Positions 1 to 6,759 are shown, numbered from the stretch's first letter. The stretch: 9,394 nucleotides of DNA from Anaerolineales bacterium (GCA_020432595.1 JAGQGA010000168.1:1-9394), one strand, 5' to 3'. A program made the numbers and translations. The notes: a model not told the origin generated them from the letters alone.

Positions 1-1018
1 CAAAGCCAACATTAAAAGTAGAATTGGTAACATAATTACCAATCTGCCAGGAACCATCAGTCGTTGTAGCCCCGGTACCACTAAGGAAAAGTTGCTGTGC
101 TCCTAAGCTCGTAACATCAGCCAATGCGGGAGCATACCCTTTCTCTACCAAACCTACATACCATTCAATCGTGTCAATGAAGCGAGGATCATCATAGTAA
201 TATTTGGTTGTCCAGGGACCATCGGTAAAGCTCCAACCGGTGCTGCCAGCAAAGGCACTCCATTGGGTTTGGCCGGAAAAACCACCGCTGCCCTGATGGA
301 TGTAGCCGTACTGCACTACATTGTCCTTGTCAAAGTCGGCACTTAGACCGTTGTTGCCATTGGCATCCAGCGTCAACGTGGCAATGATCTCTTCAAACTT
401 GCCACCATCTTGCGGGTTCCACGACCAATCATCCATCACAGCGGGGTCAATACCGGCTGCTTCCAGCATGTCGGCGTTGTAAACAACAGCAATGGTATCC
501 CAGTCCTTGGGCAGCCCATACCGCTTGCCTTGGCGCACCCATAGGTCAGCCAAACCTGACAGATAAACACCTAAGTCAACACTATCACGGTCTACAAAAG
601 GCTGAATATCCATAATCTGCTCTTTCACAGCAAATTCAGGGAATTTTGCCAGATGATCGGTGATAACATCAGGGGCATCACCGCTAACAAACCCAGTGGT
701 AATACCATTCCAGTAATCATCCCAACCCAGTTGCTCAACCGCAACAGTAATATTGGGGTTTTCCTCATGGAAAGCGGTCGCACATTGCTCGTAAGCAGGT
801 TGTTGGGCAGAGTCCCACAATACGTAGCGAATGGTTACAGCCATTGCTTCTTCGGCAGGAGCTTCCTCAGCTGCAGCTTCTTCAGCAGGGGCAGCCTCTT
901 CAGCAGGAGCAGCCTCTTCAGCAGGGGCAGCCTCTTCAGTGGCAGTTCCGCCACAAGCGACCAACAAAACCAGCATCAACACCATCACAACATAAGCAAG
1001 GTATTTTTTGAAATTCAT
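1..1018 (-). CDS. Sugar ABC transporter substrate-binding lipoprotein (partial, C-terminus missing)
   Basis: This is an extracellular solute-binding protein of the CUT1 (family 1) sugar ABC importer type. It would capture a carbohydrate outside the membrane and deliver it to the two permeases encoded just upstream. The visible 339 residues start MNFKKY, followed by a hydrophobic signal and a lipobox LVAC with the lipidated Cys at residue 22. Next comes an Ala/Glu/Pro-rich linker (about residues 27-59), then a domain beginning VTIRYVLWD with family-typical stretches such as GDAPDVI, YGLPKDWDT and YNADMLEAAG. Family members are usually about 420 residues, so roughly 80 are lost off the left edge. 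The start is supported by GGAGGAG 7 nt upstream. The start codon overlaps the stop of a putative 36-codon ORF. The substrate cannot be read from the sequence. The gene contains none of the ACGGCCGT palindromes common elsewhere in the window. Confidence 0.9.
   Translation of the reverse strand, partial: MNFKKYLAYVVMVLMLVLLVACGGTATEEAAPAEEAAPAEEAAPAEEAAAEEAPAEEAMAVTIRYVLWDSAQQPAYEQCATAFHEENPNITVAVEQLGWDDYWNGITTGFVSGDAPDVITDHLAKFPEFAVKEQIMDIQPFVDRDSVDLGVYLSGLADLWVRQGKRYGLPKDWDTIAVVYNADMLEAAGIDPAVMDDWSWNPQDGGKFEEIIATLTLDANGNNGLSADFDKDNVVQYGYIHQGSGGFSGQTQWSAFAGSTGWSFTDGPWTTKYYYDDPRFIDTIEWYVGLVEKGYAPALADVTSLGAQQLFLSGTGATTTDGSWQIGNYVTNSTFNVGF
881..934 (-). repeat. 18-bp tandem repeat coding the EEAAPA linker
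   Basis: Three contiguous 18-bp copies (881-898, 899-916, 917-934) of TTCAGCAGGGGCAGCCTC; the middle copy differs by one base. Degenerate copies flank them. On the minus strand each copy encodes the hexapeptide EEAAPA, giving the flexible acidic tether between the lipidated cysteine and the sugar-binding domain. Its copy number is likely to vary by slippage. Confidence 0.85.
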
Positions 1019-1125
1019 TTAATCTCCTCCAAACAGATTTTAAAAAGTTTTTTGTTCAACCTATAAAAACGTAATTTGAATTGCCCCAGCAGTGGCTTAT
1101 GTGCCGTGCAGGAGCCAACAGGCAT
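1015..1125 (-). CDS. Putative 36-residue leader ORF coupled to the binding-protein gene
   Basis: A short ORF starts MPVGSCTAHKP and ends CLEEIK. It is preceded by a near-perfect Shine-Dalgarno sequence (AAGGAGGTGA, 1140-1131) with 8 nt between AGGAGG and the ATG. Its TGA stop overlaps the ATG of the binding-protein gene as ATGA (1018-1015). The Shine-Dalgarno sequence of the binding-protein gene is embedded in its last Glu-Glu codons. The peptide is basic and has no obvious membrane segment or known domain. I infer a translated leader that opens or tunes initiation of the highly needed binding protein. It could instead be a chance ORF in a 177-bp gap, and I do not recognise any homologue. Confidence 0.4.
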   Translation of the reverse strand: MPVGSCTAHKPLLGQFKLRFYRLNKKLFKICLEEIK

Positions 1126-1195
1126 AAACCTCACCTCCTTCATGCGTAGATTAAGCCAGATCAAACTCTATAGTTGAAACAGCCTGTCAAGTTTT

Positions 1196-2122
1196 TTATT
1201 TGAAACCAGTAAACTGAATATTGTTCACCACGCGCCGCCCCAGGAACATAAACAGGAGCAGGGTTGGTATCATACTGATAATGGTTCCGGCCATCAGACC
1301 GGTCCAATCAGGTGCGCCTTGGGGCGTTTGCGAACGAAAAATTGCCAAGGCAACCGTTAGCACACGCACATTTTCATCTTTACCGATAAGGAAAGGCCAA
1401 AGGTAAGCATTCCAGGTGCTTACATAGGTGAGGATTGCCAGGGTGGTTAATGGGGGCATACTGATGGGAACGATAATCCGCCAAAAAATGCCAAATTTGC
1501 TAGCACCATCAAGGCTGGCAGCCTCCTCTAATTCACGGTTAATCCCCAAAAAGAACTGACGCAGGAAAAAGACGGCAAAGGGTGACATCAGCAAGGTTGG
1601 AGCCATGATACCCAAGAAGGTGTTTTGCCAGCCAAGGTCACGAATCAAGAGAAAATTAGGTAGTGTGGTCACAATACCGGGAACCATGAGAGCAGAAAGG
1701 TATAGCAAGAAGATTTTATCGCGCAAAGGGAATTGCAACCGGGCAAAAGCATAGGCAGCCAAGGCACTAAAAAAGGTTTGGCAAATAACAATGGTGGTAG
1801 AGACAATGATCGAATTACGCAAATAGAGCCAAAAATTGATCGATTGACCCGAACCACCGGCGGCAACGGCCGTTGCTGTGTCTACAAAACCCAGCACGCG
1901 GGCAAAATTGACCAACGTGAAGCCAACTGGTAAAAGCGAGCGCGAGTTCGCCAAAAGCTCCCGCTGAGTAGAGAGTGCCGTGCGAATGACCCACCAAAAG
2001 GGAAACAAGACGATAAATATTGCAATTGCTATGACCACCCAAGCCGCTATTCGCGTAAGCGATACATTGCCCCAACGTCGTTGCGCCGGTAATTCAGAAG
2101 CGAGTGTATTATTGGTCAACAT
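1196..2122 (-). CDS. Sugar ABC transporter permease, MalG-like (CUT1)
   Basis: This is an inner-membrane subunit of a CUT1 carbohydrate importer that pairs with the adjacent MalF-like permease to form the translocation channel. The 308 residues open with a cytoplasmic tail and a first membrane helix near 25-48. Further helices lie around 103-126, 137-160, 168-191, 223-243 and 275-296. The cytoplasmic EAA loop that docks the ATPase is clear at about 200-219 (EAASLDGASKFGIFWRIIVP, with the conserved Gly and final Pro). The C-terminus NNIQFTGFK resembles the MalG-type ending (…GLTAGAVKG-like position). The start is supported by AGGAGG (2136-2131), 8 nt from the ATG. The gene follows the first permease by 22 nt, so the two are co-transcribed. 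One AACGGCCGTT palindrome lies within it (1865-1874), read as Thr-Ala-Val. Confidence 0.93.
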   Translation of the reverse strand: MLTNNTLASELPAQRRWGNVSLTRIAAWVVIAIAIFIVLFPFWWVIRTALSTQRELLANSRSLLPVGFTLVNFARVLGFVDTATAVAAGGSGQSINFWLYLRNSIIVSTTIVICQTFFSALAAYAFARLQFPLRDKIFLLYLSALMVPGIVTTLPNFLLIRDLGWQNTFLGIMAPTLLMSPFAVFFLRQFFLGINRELEEAASLDGASKFGIFWRIIVPISMPPLTTLAILTYVSTWNAYLWPFLIGKDENVRVLTVALAIFRSQTPQGAPDWTGLMAGTIISMIPTLLLFMFLGRRVVNNIQFTGFK

Positions 2123-2144
2123 TTGTCATACCTCCTGTTCATTC

Positions 2145-3083
2145 TTAGGCCAAATCTGATGAATCAGCCCGTAGAATACGCATCTGCACAAAGGTCACAA
2201 AGGCCAAAATGAGGAACAAAACCACTGCAACGGCCGTTGCATACCCCATTTGGAAACGCTCAAAAGCAAACTCGAATATATACCAGGTGATCACACGCGT
2301 TGCATCAACAGGGCCGCCTCCCGTTGTCACTGCTATCGTGTCAAAAATTTGGAAAGAACCAATAATTGTTGTGACCAACACAAAAACCATAACGGGGCGC
2401 AGCAGAGGCAACGTAATAGACCAGAACATGCGTCCCTCGGTAGCGCCATCAATCGCTGCTGCCTCATAAATTGATTTGGGAATGGTTTGAAGTCCAGCAA
2501 AAAAGAGGAGGGCTGTATACCCAGTGTATTGCCAAATATTGATGGCAGCAATGGCCGGCATTGCTTGATCGGGAGAACCCAAAAACGCCTGTCGTGAGAA
2601 CCCCAGCCCTTGCAAAGCCATATTGACAAATCCTAATACGGGATCAAGCATCCAAAGCCACACCAAGGCTACAATAACGGGGGGCAGAAGCCAGGGCATG
2701 ACAAATAAACCACGTAATAAAGCAGACTTGGTAACGCGATCCATCATCACAGCAATGGCAATGGCAAGAACAGTCTGCAAAGGAATGTTTAGCAAAACAT
2801 AGTAGCCGGTCACCTGTAGCGACCGCCAAAACTGCTTGTCACCAAACATGTCAATATAGTTCTCAAACCCAATAAATTTGGGAGCTGAGAATAAATCCCA
2901 ATCGGTAAAACTAATGTAAAGACCTCTAACAGCGGGGATGGCATAAAAAGCCGTAAAGCCAATCAGGCTGGGAAGCAAAAACAGCCAGGCTAACCCGGCT
3001 TCTCCACCAAACCATCGCTTTAAAACAGGTTTTTTTGCTTGGGGCTGCGTATGCGAACGAACGGCCGTTTGGCTTGCGCTCAT
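2145..3083 (-). CDS. Sugar ABC transporter permease, MalF/UgpA-like (CUT1)
   Basis: This is the first structural gene after the regulated promoter and encodes the other channel-forming permease of the sugar importer. The 312-residue product has a basic N-terminal tail, then a first helix around 30-52 (LAWLFLLPSLIGF) and the typical FIGFENY segment at about 70-76. Five more helices follow. The EAA loop lies at 207-226 (EAAAIDGATEGRMFWSITLP), and the GGGP motif common to MalF/UgpA homologues is at 255-258. The length matches the 290-320 residue UgpA/LacF type rather than the longer enterobacterial MalF. The start is backed by AGGAGG (3094-3089), 5 nt before the ATG. Two AACGGCCGTT palindromes lie in the gene, one almost at the 5' end (3060-3069) and one near the 3' end (2229-2238); both encode Thr-Ala-Val. 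No ATPase gene accompanies the permeases. Confidence 0.93.
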   Translation of the reverse strand: MSASQTAVRSHTQPQAKKPVLKRWFGGEAGLAWLFLLPSLIGFTAFYAIPAVRGLYISFTDWDLFSAPKFIGFENYIDMFGDKQFWRSLQVTGYYVLLNIPLQTVLAIAIAVMMDRVTKSALLRGLFVMPWLLPPVIVALVWLWMLDPVLGFVNMALQGLGFSRQAFLGSPDQAMPAIAAINIWQYTGYTALLFFAGLQTIPKSIYEAAAIDGATEGRMFWSITLPLLRPVMVFVLVTTIIGSFQIFDTIAVTTGGGPVDATRVITWYIFEFAFERFQMGYATAVAVVLFLILAFVTFVQMRILRADSSDLA

Positions 3084-3150
3084 GATTACCTCCTCTTCCT
3101 CATCAAATCCGTAACCACTTTTGCCAACAGGATGTGGGTATTCACTTTGT

Positions 3151-3177
3151 CGTGATCGTTCCCGTGAACGTTCACGG
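3151..3177. promoter_or_regulatory. LacI-type operator for the ABC operon, with a degenerate second site
   Basis: Bases 3162-3177 form a perfect 16-bp palindrome, CCGTGAACGTTCACGG, with the central CpG typical of LacI-family operators. It begins 1 bp beyond the -10 box, so a bound repressor would cover the transcription start. Immediately next to it, 3151-3164 (CGTGATCGTTCCCG) matches the 14-bp core at 12 of 14 positions and shares its last two bases. It may be a weaker tandem site. The same 14-bp core recurs upstream of the lacI-like gene. Confidence 0.85.
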
Positions 3178-3178
3178 A

Positions 3179-3207
3179 ATAGTACAAAAAATCATTGCCC
3201 CTGTCAA
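3179..3207 (-). promoter_or_regulatory. Sigma70-type promoter of the ABC transporter operon
   Basis: On the minus strand a consensus -35 box TTGACA (3207-3202) is separated by 17 bp from TACTAT (3184-3179), a 4/6 match to the -10 consensus. The -35 box contains the TGA stop of the upstream regulator gene (3206-3204). The operator palindrome follows directly. A leader of about 90 nt would precede the permease start. Confidence 0.8.
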
Positions 3208-4235
3208 GAGCTTTTCAAACCATTTTGCGGATTCACTAGGCAAGTAGATTCGCGTAAGACCAGTTCCACTGGCATTTCCTGCCAAGGGAACTCAGCATCA
3301 GGCCGTGCCAACATCTCCAACAGGCGTGTCATTGCCTTGACACCAATCATATATTTGTCTACACGAATGCTGCTTAAGGACGGTGAAACAATGGAAGTTA
3401 GATGAATATCGTCGAAACCAATAATCGAAACCTGCTCCGGAATATTCAAATTCATATCACGGCAGGCACGCATGGCCCCCAGAGCCATTAAATCATTATA
3501 AGCGAAGAGAGCGGTCAACTGCGGCTGGCGCGTCAGCAGTCGTTTGGCTGCGGCATAGCCACCAGCTAAGGTAGGGGCACCCGATTCGATGACGCTATCG
3601 TCACACGCCACTTCATATTGCAATAGCGTGTTACAAAATCCTTGTATGCGCCGCACCCGGCTATAGGAAACATTTTCGTTGGTAATAATGCCGACGTGTT
3701 GATGCCCCTGCTGCACAAAATGCTCGGCGGCCAGTGCCCCACCCCGCACATTGTCTACAATAAGTTGGTTGATATTGAGGTGGTTGACAAAACGGTTGGT
3801 CATGATGATAGGGTGATAGGTATCGGCAAATTCCAGCAGGGCTTTTGCCCCCAAACAACTGCCCAAAATAATGATACCGTCCACGCCTTGGGCAACTAAT
3901 GACTGAAGAATTTGAGTTTCTACTTTGGGGTCATCGTCGGTGTTGCATAAAAAGACGTTGTACTCTTGCTCGCGGGCCACATCTTGCACCCCTCTGGCAA
4001 CTTCGGGGAAAAAGGGGTTGAGAATGTCAGAGAAAACAAGGCCAACGGTACCGGTACGCCGAGTGACCATACTTTGAGCCATACGGTTGGGGCGGTAGCC
4101 GAGTTCACGAACGGCCGTTAATACCCTCTCCTTAGTCTCTTCGCTAATCTCCCCCTTGTCGTTCATGGCGCGGGAAACGGTTTGGCGTGAGACCCCAGCC
4201 GCTTTGGCAACATCGTTTATGGTTACTTGTTTCAT
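3204..4235 (-). CDS. LacI-family transcriptional regulator
   Basis: This DNA-binding repressor senses a sugar and most likely controls the adjacent transporter and itself. Of its 343 residues, 4-25 form the LacI-type helix-turn-helix (TINDVAKAAGVSRQTVSRAM). The hinge region follows at about 45-58 (LGYRPNRMAQSM). Residues 62 onward are a periplasmic-binding-protein-like effector domain (GLVFSDILNPFF, VDGIIILGS, NDLMALGAM at 247-255, and IIGFDDIHLTSIVSPSLSSIR spanning 271-291). An upstream in-frame ATG (4274) would add 13 residues and run through the operator. The start at 4235 is preferred because GGAGG (4250-4246) sits correctly before it and the protein begins as family members do. The gene has its own promoter and operator, implying autoregulation. 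It carries one AACGGCCGTT (4110-4119, Thr-Ala-Val). Confidence 0.93.
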   Translation of the reverse strand: MKQVTINDVAKAAGVSRQTVSRAMNDKGEISEETKERVLTAVRELGYRPNRMAQSMVTRRTGTVGLVFSDILNPFFPEVARGVQDVAREQEYNVFLCNTDDDPKVETQILQSLVAQGVDGIIILGSCLGAKALLEFADTYHPIIMTNRFVNHLNINQLIVDNVRGGALAAEHFVQQGHQHVGIITNENVSYSRVRRIQGFCNTLLQYEVACDDSVIESGAPTLAGGYAAAKRLLTRQPQLTALFAYNDLMALGAMRACRDMNLNIPEQVSIIGFDDIHLTSIVSPSLSSIRVDKYMIGVKAMTRLLEMLARPDAEFPWQEMPVELVLRESTCLVNPQNGLKSS

Positions 4236-4261
4236 CGCCGTCTCACCTCCGTTTCCATTCA

Positions 4262-4275
4262 CGTGAACGTTCACG
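4262..4275. promoter_or_regulatory. LacI-type operator upstream of the regulator gene
   Basis: A perfect 14-bp palindrome, CGTGAACGTTCACG, identical to the core of the operator before the permease genes. It lies 4 bp downstream of the -10 box and upstream of the ribosome binding site of the regulator gene. This suits negative autoregulation by the same protein. Confidence 0.85.
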
Positions 4276-4279
4276 GTGA

Positions 4280-4308
4280 ATTTTAGGGAAAGAAACGGCC
4301 GTTGTCAA
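4280..4308 (-). promoter_or_regulatory. Sigma70-type promoter of the lacI-like gene
   Basis: On the minus strand TTGACA (4308-4303) is followed after 17 bp by TAAAAT (4285-4280), a 5/6 match to the -10 consensus. The dispersed palindrome AACGGCCGTT (4294-4303) fills the -35-proximal part of the spacer and overlaps the last base of the -35 box. The operator follows. Confidence 0.82.
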
Positions 4309-4322
4309 ATCCGTATTGAGAG

Positions 4323-4365
4323 TAGAGATTGGGGATTGATGAACACTCGTAATCTCCAATCTCTA
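4323..4365. repeat. Intergenic stem-loop built from GGAGATT-type words
   Basis: Arms 4323-4337 and 4351-4365 are complementary over 15 nt, with a single G·T position that would be a G·U wobble in plus-strand RNA, and a 13-nt loop. The right arm contains AATCTCCAATCTCT, the same sequence as in the stem-loop at 6760-6801. It lies between the dehydrogenase stop and the lacI promoter. There is no T-tract, so it is not a standard intrinsic terminator, though it could still attenuate or protect the upstream transcript. Confidence 0.75.
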
Positions 4366-4395
4366 ATCACCCATCTCCTTTCACAAAGCACCAAT

Positions 4396-5454
4396 TTAAA
4401 GCTCGTTCGGCATATCTATCCCCAGCCGTTGCCCAACGGCCGTTAATTCCCCCCACGTCGTCTCATCCAGCGGAATCCCGTCACGGCGGCGAATAACGGC
4501 CGTTTGTTCCTCCGGCTCGCCCGGCAGCAGCACCCCACTGCTTCCCGGCGCAGGTTGGGTTGCCGAAACCGCCGCCGCCAGCCGCCCCGCATCCAGCAAA
4601 AAGTCTGCCAACGGGCGGAACGGCTCAATTGCCAGCACAATAAACAGCACCCCGTTGTAAAAACGATCATAATCCGGCAATGCCGGGTTGCCCATGCCGG
4701 TCAGCACCCCGCCCAGCAGTTCAATGAGCAGCGACAGCCCATACCCCTTGTATAGCCCGGCCGGCAGCAGCATTCCCCCGGCATATAAATCGTGCGGGTT
4801 GGTGCTGGGATGCCCCTCCTTGTCCAAAATCACCCCTTCGGCCAGCGTCTTGCCCGCATTCCGCGCCACGCGCACCTTGCCTTCGGCCAGGACGCTGGTG
4901 GCAAAGTCGAGGATGAAGGGCGAACTCCCGTTCGGCGAACGGCCGTTCATCGGCACCGCCGCCGCAAACGGATTCGTCCCTAGCTTCCGCTCCATCCCCC
5001 CATACGGCGTGACCAGGCCACCCGGCCCCGCTCCATTGCAAAACGCCAGCCCAATCAAATTCTGCTCCGCCGCCATCGCCACCCACTCCCCCACCCGGCC
5101 AATGTGGTCGCTGTTGTGGAGCGTCGTCGCCGCCACGCCATGGGTCTGCGCTTTGGCAATGCTCACCTGCATGGCAAACTCCGCCCCCACTTGCCCAAAG
5201 CCACCCCGCGCATCTACCTTGCTAATCGCCCCCATTTCTTCGGCCACCACCGCCGTCGCCTGCGGGTCAATCCGCCCCGCCTCAATCGCTGCCACATATT
5301 GCACCGTGCGGATCACCCCATGCGAATCATGCCCCGTCAAATTGGCCGCCACCAGCGACTTAGCTACGCGAACCGCATTCGCCTCCGTCGCCTCCGCCGC
5401 GATAAAAATCGCCTGAACAAGGTTTGTTAATTGCTCTGAATCAATGTGAATCAT
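4396..5454 (-). CDS. Malate/L-lactate dehydrogenase (Ldh2) family oxidoreductase
   Basis: This is a member of the Ldh2 / YlbC-type NAD(P)H-dependent 2-hydroxyacid dehydrogenase family, which reduces or oxidises 2-keto and 2-hydroxy acids. The family includes malate dehydrogenase, ureidoglycolate dehydrogenase AllD, diketogulonate reductase YiaK and piperideine-carboxylate reductase. Family marks in the 352 residues are GHDSHGV at 41-47, HNSDHIGR at 113-120, GTNPFAAAVP at 159-168, DFATS at 183-187 and the Gly-rich LYKGYGLSLLIELLGG at 234-249. The length is normal for the family. The start at 5454 is chosen because its ATG overlaps the acetyltransferase stop as ATGA and AAAGG lies 5 nt upstream; a start at 5469 would add five residues. 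The exact substrate cannot be assigned. The gene is visibly richer in G/C third positions than the transporter genes. It holds AACGGCCGTT at 4435, 4495 and 4938. Confidence 0.9.
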   Translation of the reverse strand: MIHIDSEQLTNLVQAIFIAAEATEANAVRVAKSLVAANLTGHDSHGVIRTVQYVAAIEAGRIDPQATAVVAEEMGAISKVDARGGFGQVGAEFAMQVSIAKAQTHGVAATTLHNSDHIGRVGEWVAMAAEQNLIGLAFCNGAGPGGLVTPYGGMERKLGTNPFAAAVPMNGRSPNGSSPFILDFATSVLAEGKVRVARNAGKTLAEGVILDKEGHPSTNPHDLYAGGMLLPAGLYKGYGLSLLIELLGGVLTGMGNPALPDYDRFYNGVLFIVLAIEPFRPLADFLLDAGRLAAAVSATQPAPGSSGVLLPGEPEEQTAVIRRRDGIPLDETTWGELTAVGQRLGIDMPNEL

Positions 5455-5996
5455 TTTTTCCTTTCCCACTCCTGCTTCAACACACTAAACAACAACACAT
5501 CCCACCACCGCCCCTTAAACCACTCTTTCTCCCGCAGCCGCCCCTCCTGCTGCATCCCCAGCTTCCGCAGCACCCGCGCTGACGCTTCATTTTCGGCAAT
5601 GCAGGTGGCGGTAACGCGGTGCAACTTTAGCTCAGTAAAACCAAAATGCACCATCACCCGCGCCGCTTCGGTGGCATACCCATTACCCCAATAGGCTGGG
5701 TCTAGCTCGTAGCCAATTTCCGCCTCATACGACTCCACATGCCGCTGCCGAATGCCGCAGTTACCAATGATTTGTCCACTTTCGGGCAGCACAACCGCCA
5801 GTTGAAAATGGGTGCGTGGCTGCGCCCGCTGCCGCCGCACAAACATTTTAACAAATTCCTGCACCTCATCGGGCAGGCGGTGATCCCAATGGTAAAAGCG
5901 CAAATAGTCGGGGTGGGTTTGGTAGGCATAAACGGCCGTCCAATCCCCCTCCACAAAATCCCGCAGCAGCAATCTTTCCGTTCGTCGTTGCATCAT
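5451..5996 (-). CDS. GNAT-family N-acetyltransferase, RimJ/RimL type
   Basis: This is an acetyl-CoA-dependent N-acetyltransferase of the RimJ/RimL (Acetyltransf_3) group, members of which acetylate protein N-termini, ribosomal proteins or small amines. The 181 residues start with the characteristic TERLLLRDFVEGD (6-18). The acetyl-CoA pyrophosphate loop follows at about 98-110 (LDPAYWGNGYATE), then the conserved tail NEASARVLRKLGM (136-148) and a final strand EWFKGRWWDVLLFSVL. Two adjacent ATGs (5996 and 5993) are possible starts; neither has a strong Shine-Dalgarno, and the first is used here. The stop is coupled by ATGA to the dehydrogenase gene, so the two are translated together. The substrate is unknown. 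Bases 5931-5940 carry one palindrome copy, read as Thr-Ala-Val. Confidence 0.92.
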   Translation of the reverse strand: MMQRRTERLLLRDFVEGDWTAVYAYQTHPDYLRFYHWDHRLPDEVQEFVKMFVRRQRAQPRTHFQLAVVLPESGQIIGNCGIRQRHVESYEAEIGYELDPAYWGNGYATEAARVMVHFGFTELKLHRVTATCIAENEASARVLRKLGMQQEGRLREKEWFKGRWWDVLLFSVLKQEWERKK

Positions 5997-6354
5997 GCCC
6001 CCATTTTACAACTTCTTTACATTTTCTAAACCAGTTCTTTATCACTTTTCCTTATACTCCCCGACATAAGTAGCCAACAGGGAGCCAAAATAGCCCTACA
6101 AAATGAAATACGAACGATGGACAGCCGCTTCTTAGTTGCACAGAGCTACACAGAGAAGACACAGAGGCTCACAGAGAAAAACAGAGAAATGAAGTCTCAA
6201 TCCATTATTTTTTGCAACAAAATATTTATGTCAACAATCCACCCCTTTTACTCTCTCTGTGAATCTCCCTCTTTAGCTCTGTGAAGCTCTGTGTCATGAA
6301 TTCTCTTTACTCATCCGCATTTGTCCGCGTCCCATTTTCAAAAGGAACCAAACC
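5997..6354. other. Divergent intergenic region
   Basis: A 358-bp gap separates the minus-strand and plus-strand blocks. The first 120 bp are A/T-rich, and I see no convincing consensus promoter for either direction there. The middle and right parts hold the CACAGAG repeat dyad described separately. The last 15 bp contain the AAAAGGA ribosome binding site of the first FHA gene. No coding ORF or structured RNA is recognised. Confidence 0.6.
6139..6293. repeat. CACAGAG repeat dyad with helical spacing
   Basis: CACAGAG occurs at 6139, 6149, 6160 and 6170, followed by AACAGAG at 6180, so the spacings are 10, 11, 10 and 10 bp. The inverted word CTCTGTG occurs at 6255, 6277 and 6287. The outer arms 6139-6155 and 6277-6293 are inverted copies matching at 16 of 17 positions. 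The whole can form a long imperfect hairpin or offer phased protein sites on one face of the helix. It sits in front of the FHA gene cluster. Confidence 0.75.
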
Positions 6355-6759
6355 ATGACCCATGTCTATTTGCAGTGGCACAACCCAACCAACCAGGCAG
6401 ATAAGGGGCAAGCGTTGCTGGTGCTGCCATGCACCATTGGTCGCGCCCCGGATAATGATGTGGTGCTGCCGGAAGCCAACGGCGGCGTTTCGCGCCACCA
6501 CGCCCAGCTTTTTAGCGATTGGCGCGGCCTGGGCATTGCCGATTTGCACAGCAGCAACGGGACGCTGGTCAACGGCCGTTTTATCCACCAAACCACCCTC
6601 ACCCCCAACGACCATATCCAAATCGGCCGTTACCTGCTCCACCTGCAAACCACCATCCGCTGCGCCGACGACAACTGCCGCCGCCTCATCAGCAGCCACG
6701 CCCTCACCTGCCCCTGGTGCGGCCATTTTCAGGCTGATGCCATTACGCGGATTGGTTAA
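6355..6759 (+). CDS. FHA-domain protein with C-terminal four-cysteine (zinc-ribbon-like) motif
   Basis: This small protein probably binds phosphothreonine and is likely a partner of the Ser/Thr kinase encoded downstream. In its 134 residues the FHA fold spans about 20-98 with the key marks GR (29-30), SRHH (46-49), SNGT (67-70) and NGR (73-75). The conserved Arg, Ser, His and Asn of phosphopeptide recognition are all present. The tail carries CADDNC and CPWC (Cys 103, 108, 119, 122), a plausible zinc ribbon. The start is supported by AAAAGGA (6340-6346), 8 nt from the ATG. It is the first gene of a plus-strand cluster and ends just before a stem-loop. It looks like a paralogue of the FHA domain in the next gene. 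One AACGGCCGTT (6571-6580) encodes Asn-Gly-Arg in the FHA loop itself. There is no signal peptide, so it should be cytoplasmic. Confidence 0.9.
   Translation: MTHVYLQWHNPTNQADKGQALLVLPCTIGRAPDNDVVLPEANGGVSRHHAQLFSDWRGLGIADLHSSNGTLVNGRFIHQTTLTPNDHIQIGRYLLHLQTTIRCADDNCRRLISSHALTCPWCGHFQADAITRIG

Noticed and set aside
653..1066. Plus-strand 137-codon ORF with Ser/Phe/Leu repeats
   Set aside because: The repeats are the antisense of the EEAAPA linker of the binding lipoprotein.
1178..1190. TTGACA (minus strand) after the second permease, as a promoter for the binding-protein gene
   Set aside because: The nearest -10-like box (TATAGA) is only 12 bp away and no good box lies at 16-18 bp, so an internal promoter is not supported.
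4323..4365. Intrinsic terminator after the dehydrogenase gene
   Set aside because: The hairpin has A/T-rich arms and no downstream T-tract, and the same unit occurs in another gap, so it is called a repeat element.
4688..5416. Plus-strand 242-codon ORF
   Set aside because: It is antisense to the Ldh2-family dehydrogenase, whose family motifs are clear; long antisense frames are expected in G/C-ending coding DNA. It has no ribosome binding site or recognisable domain.
6139..6293. CRISPR array
   Set aside because: The words are only 7 bp with 3-4 bp between them, and an inverted set follows; there are no spacers of usual length.
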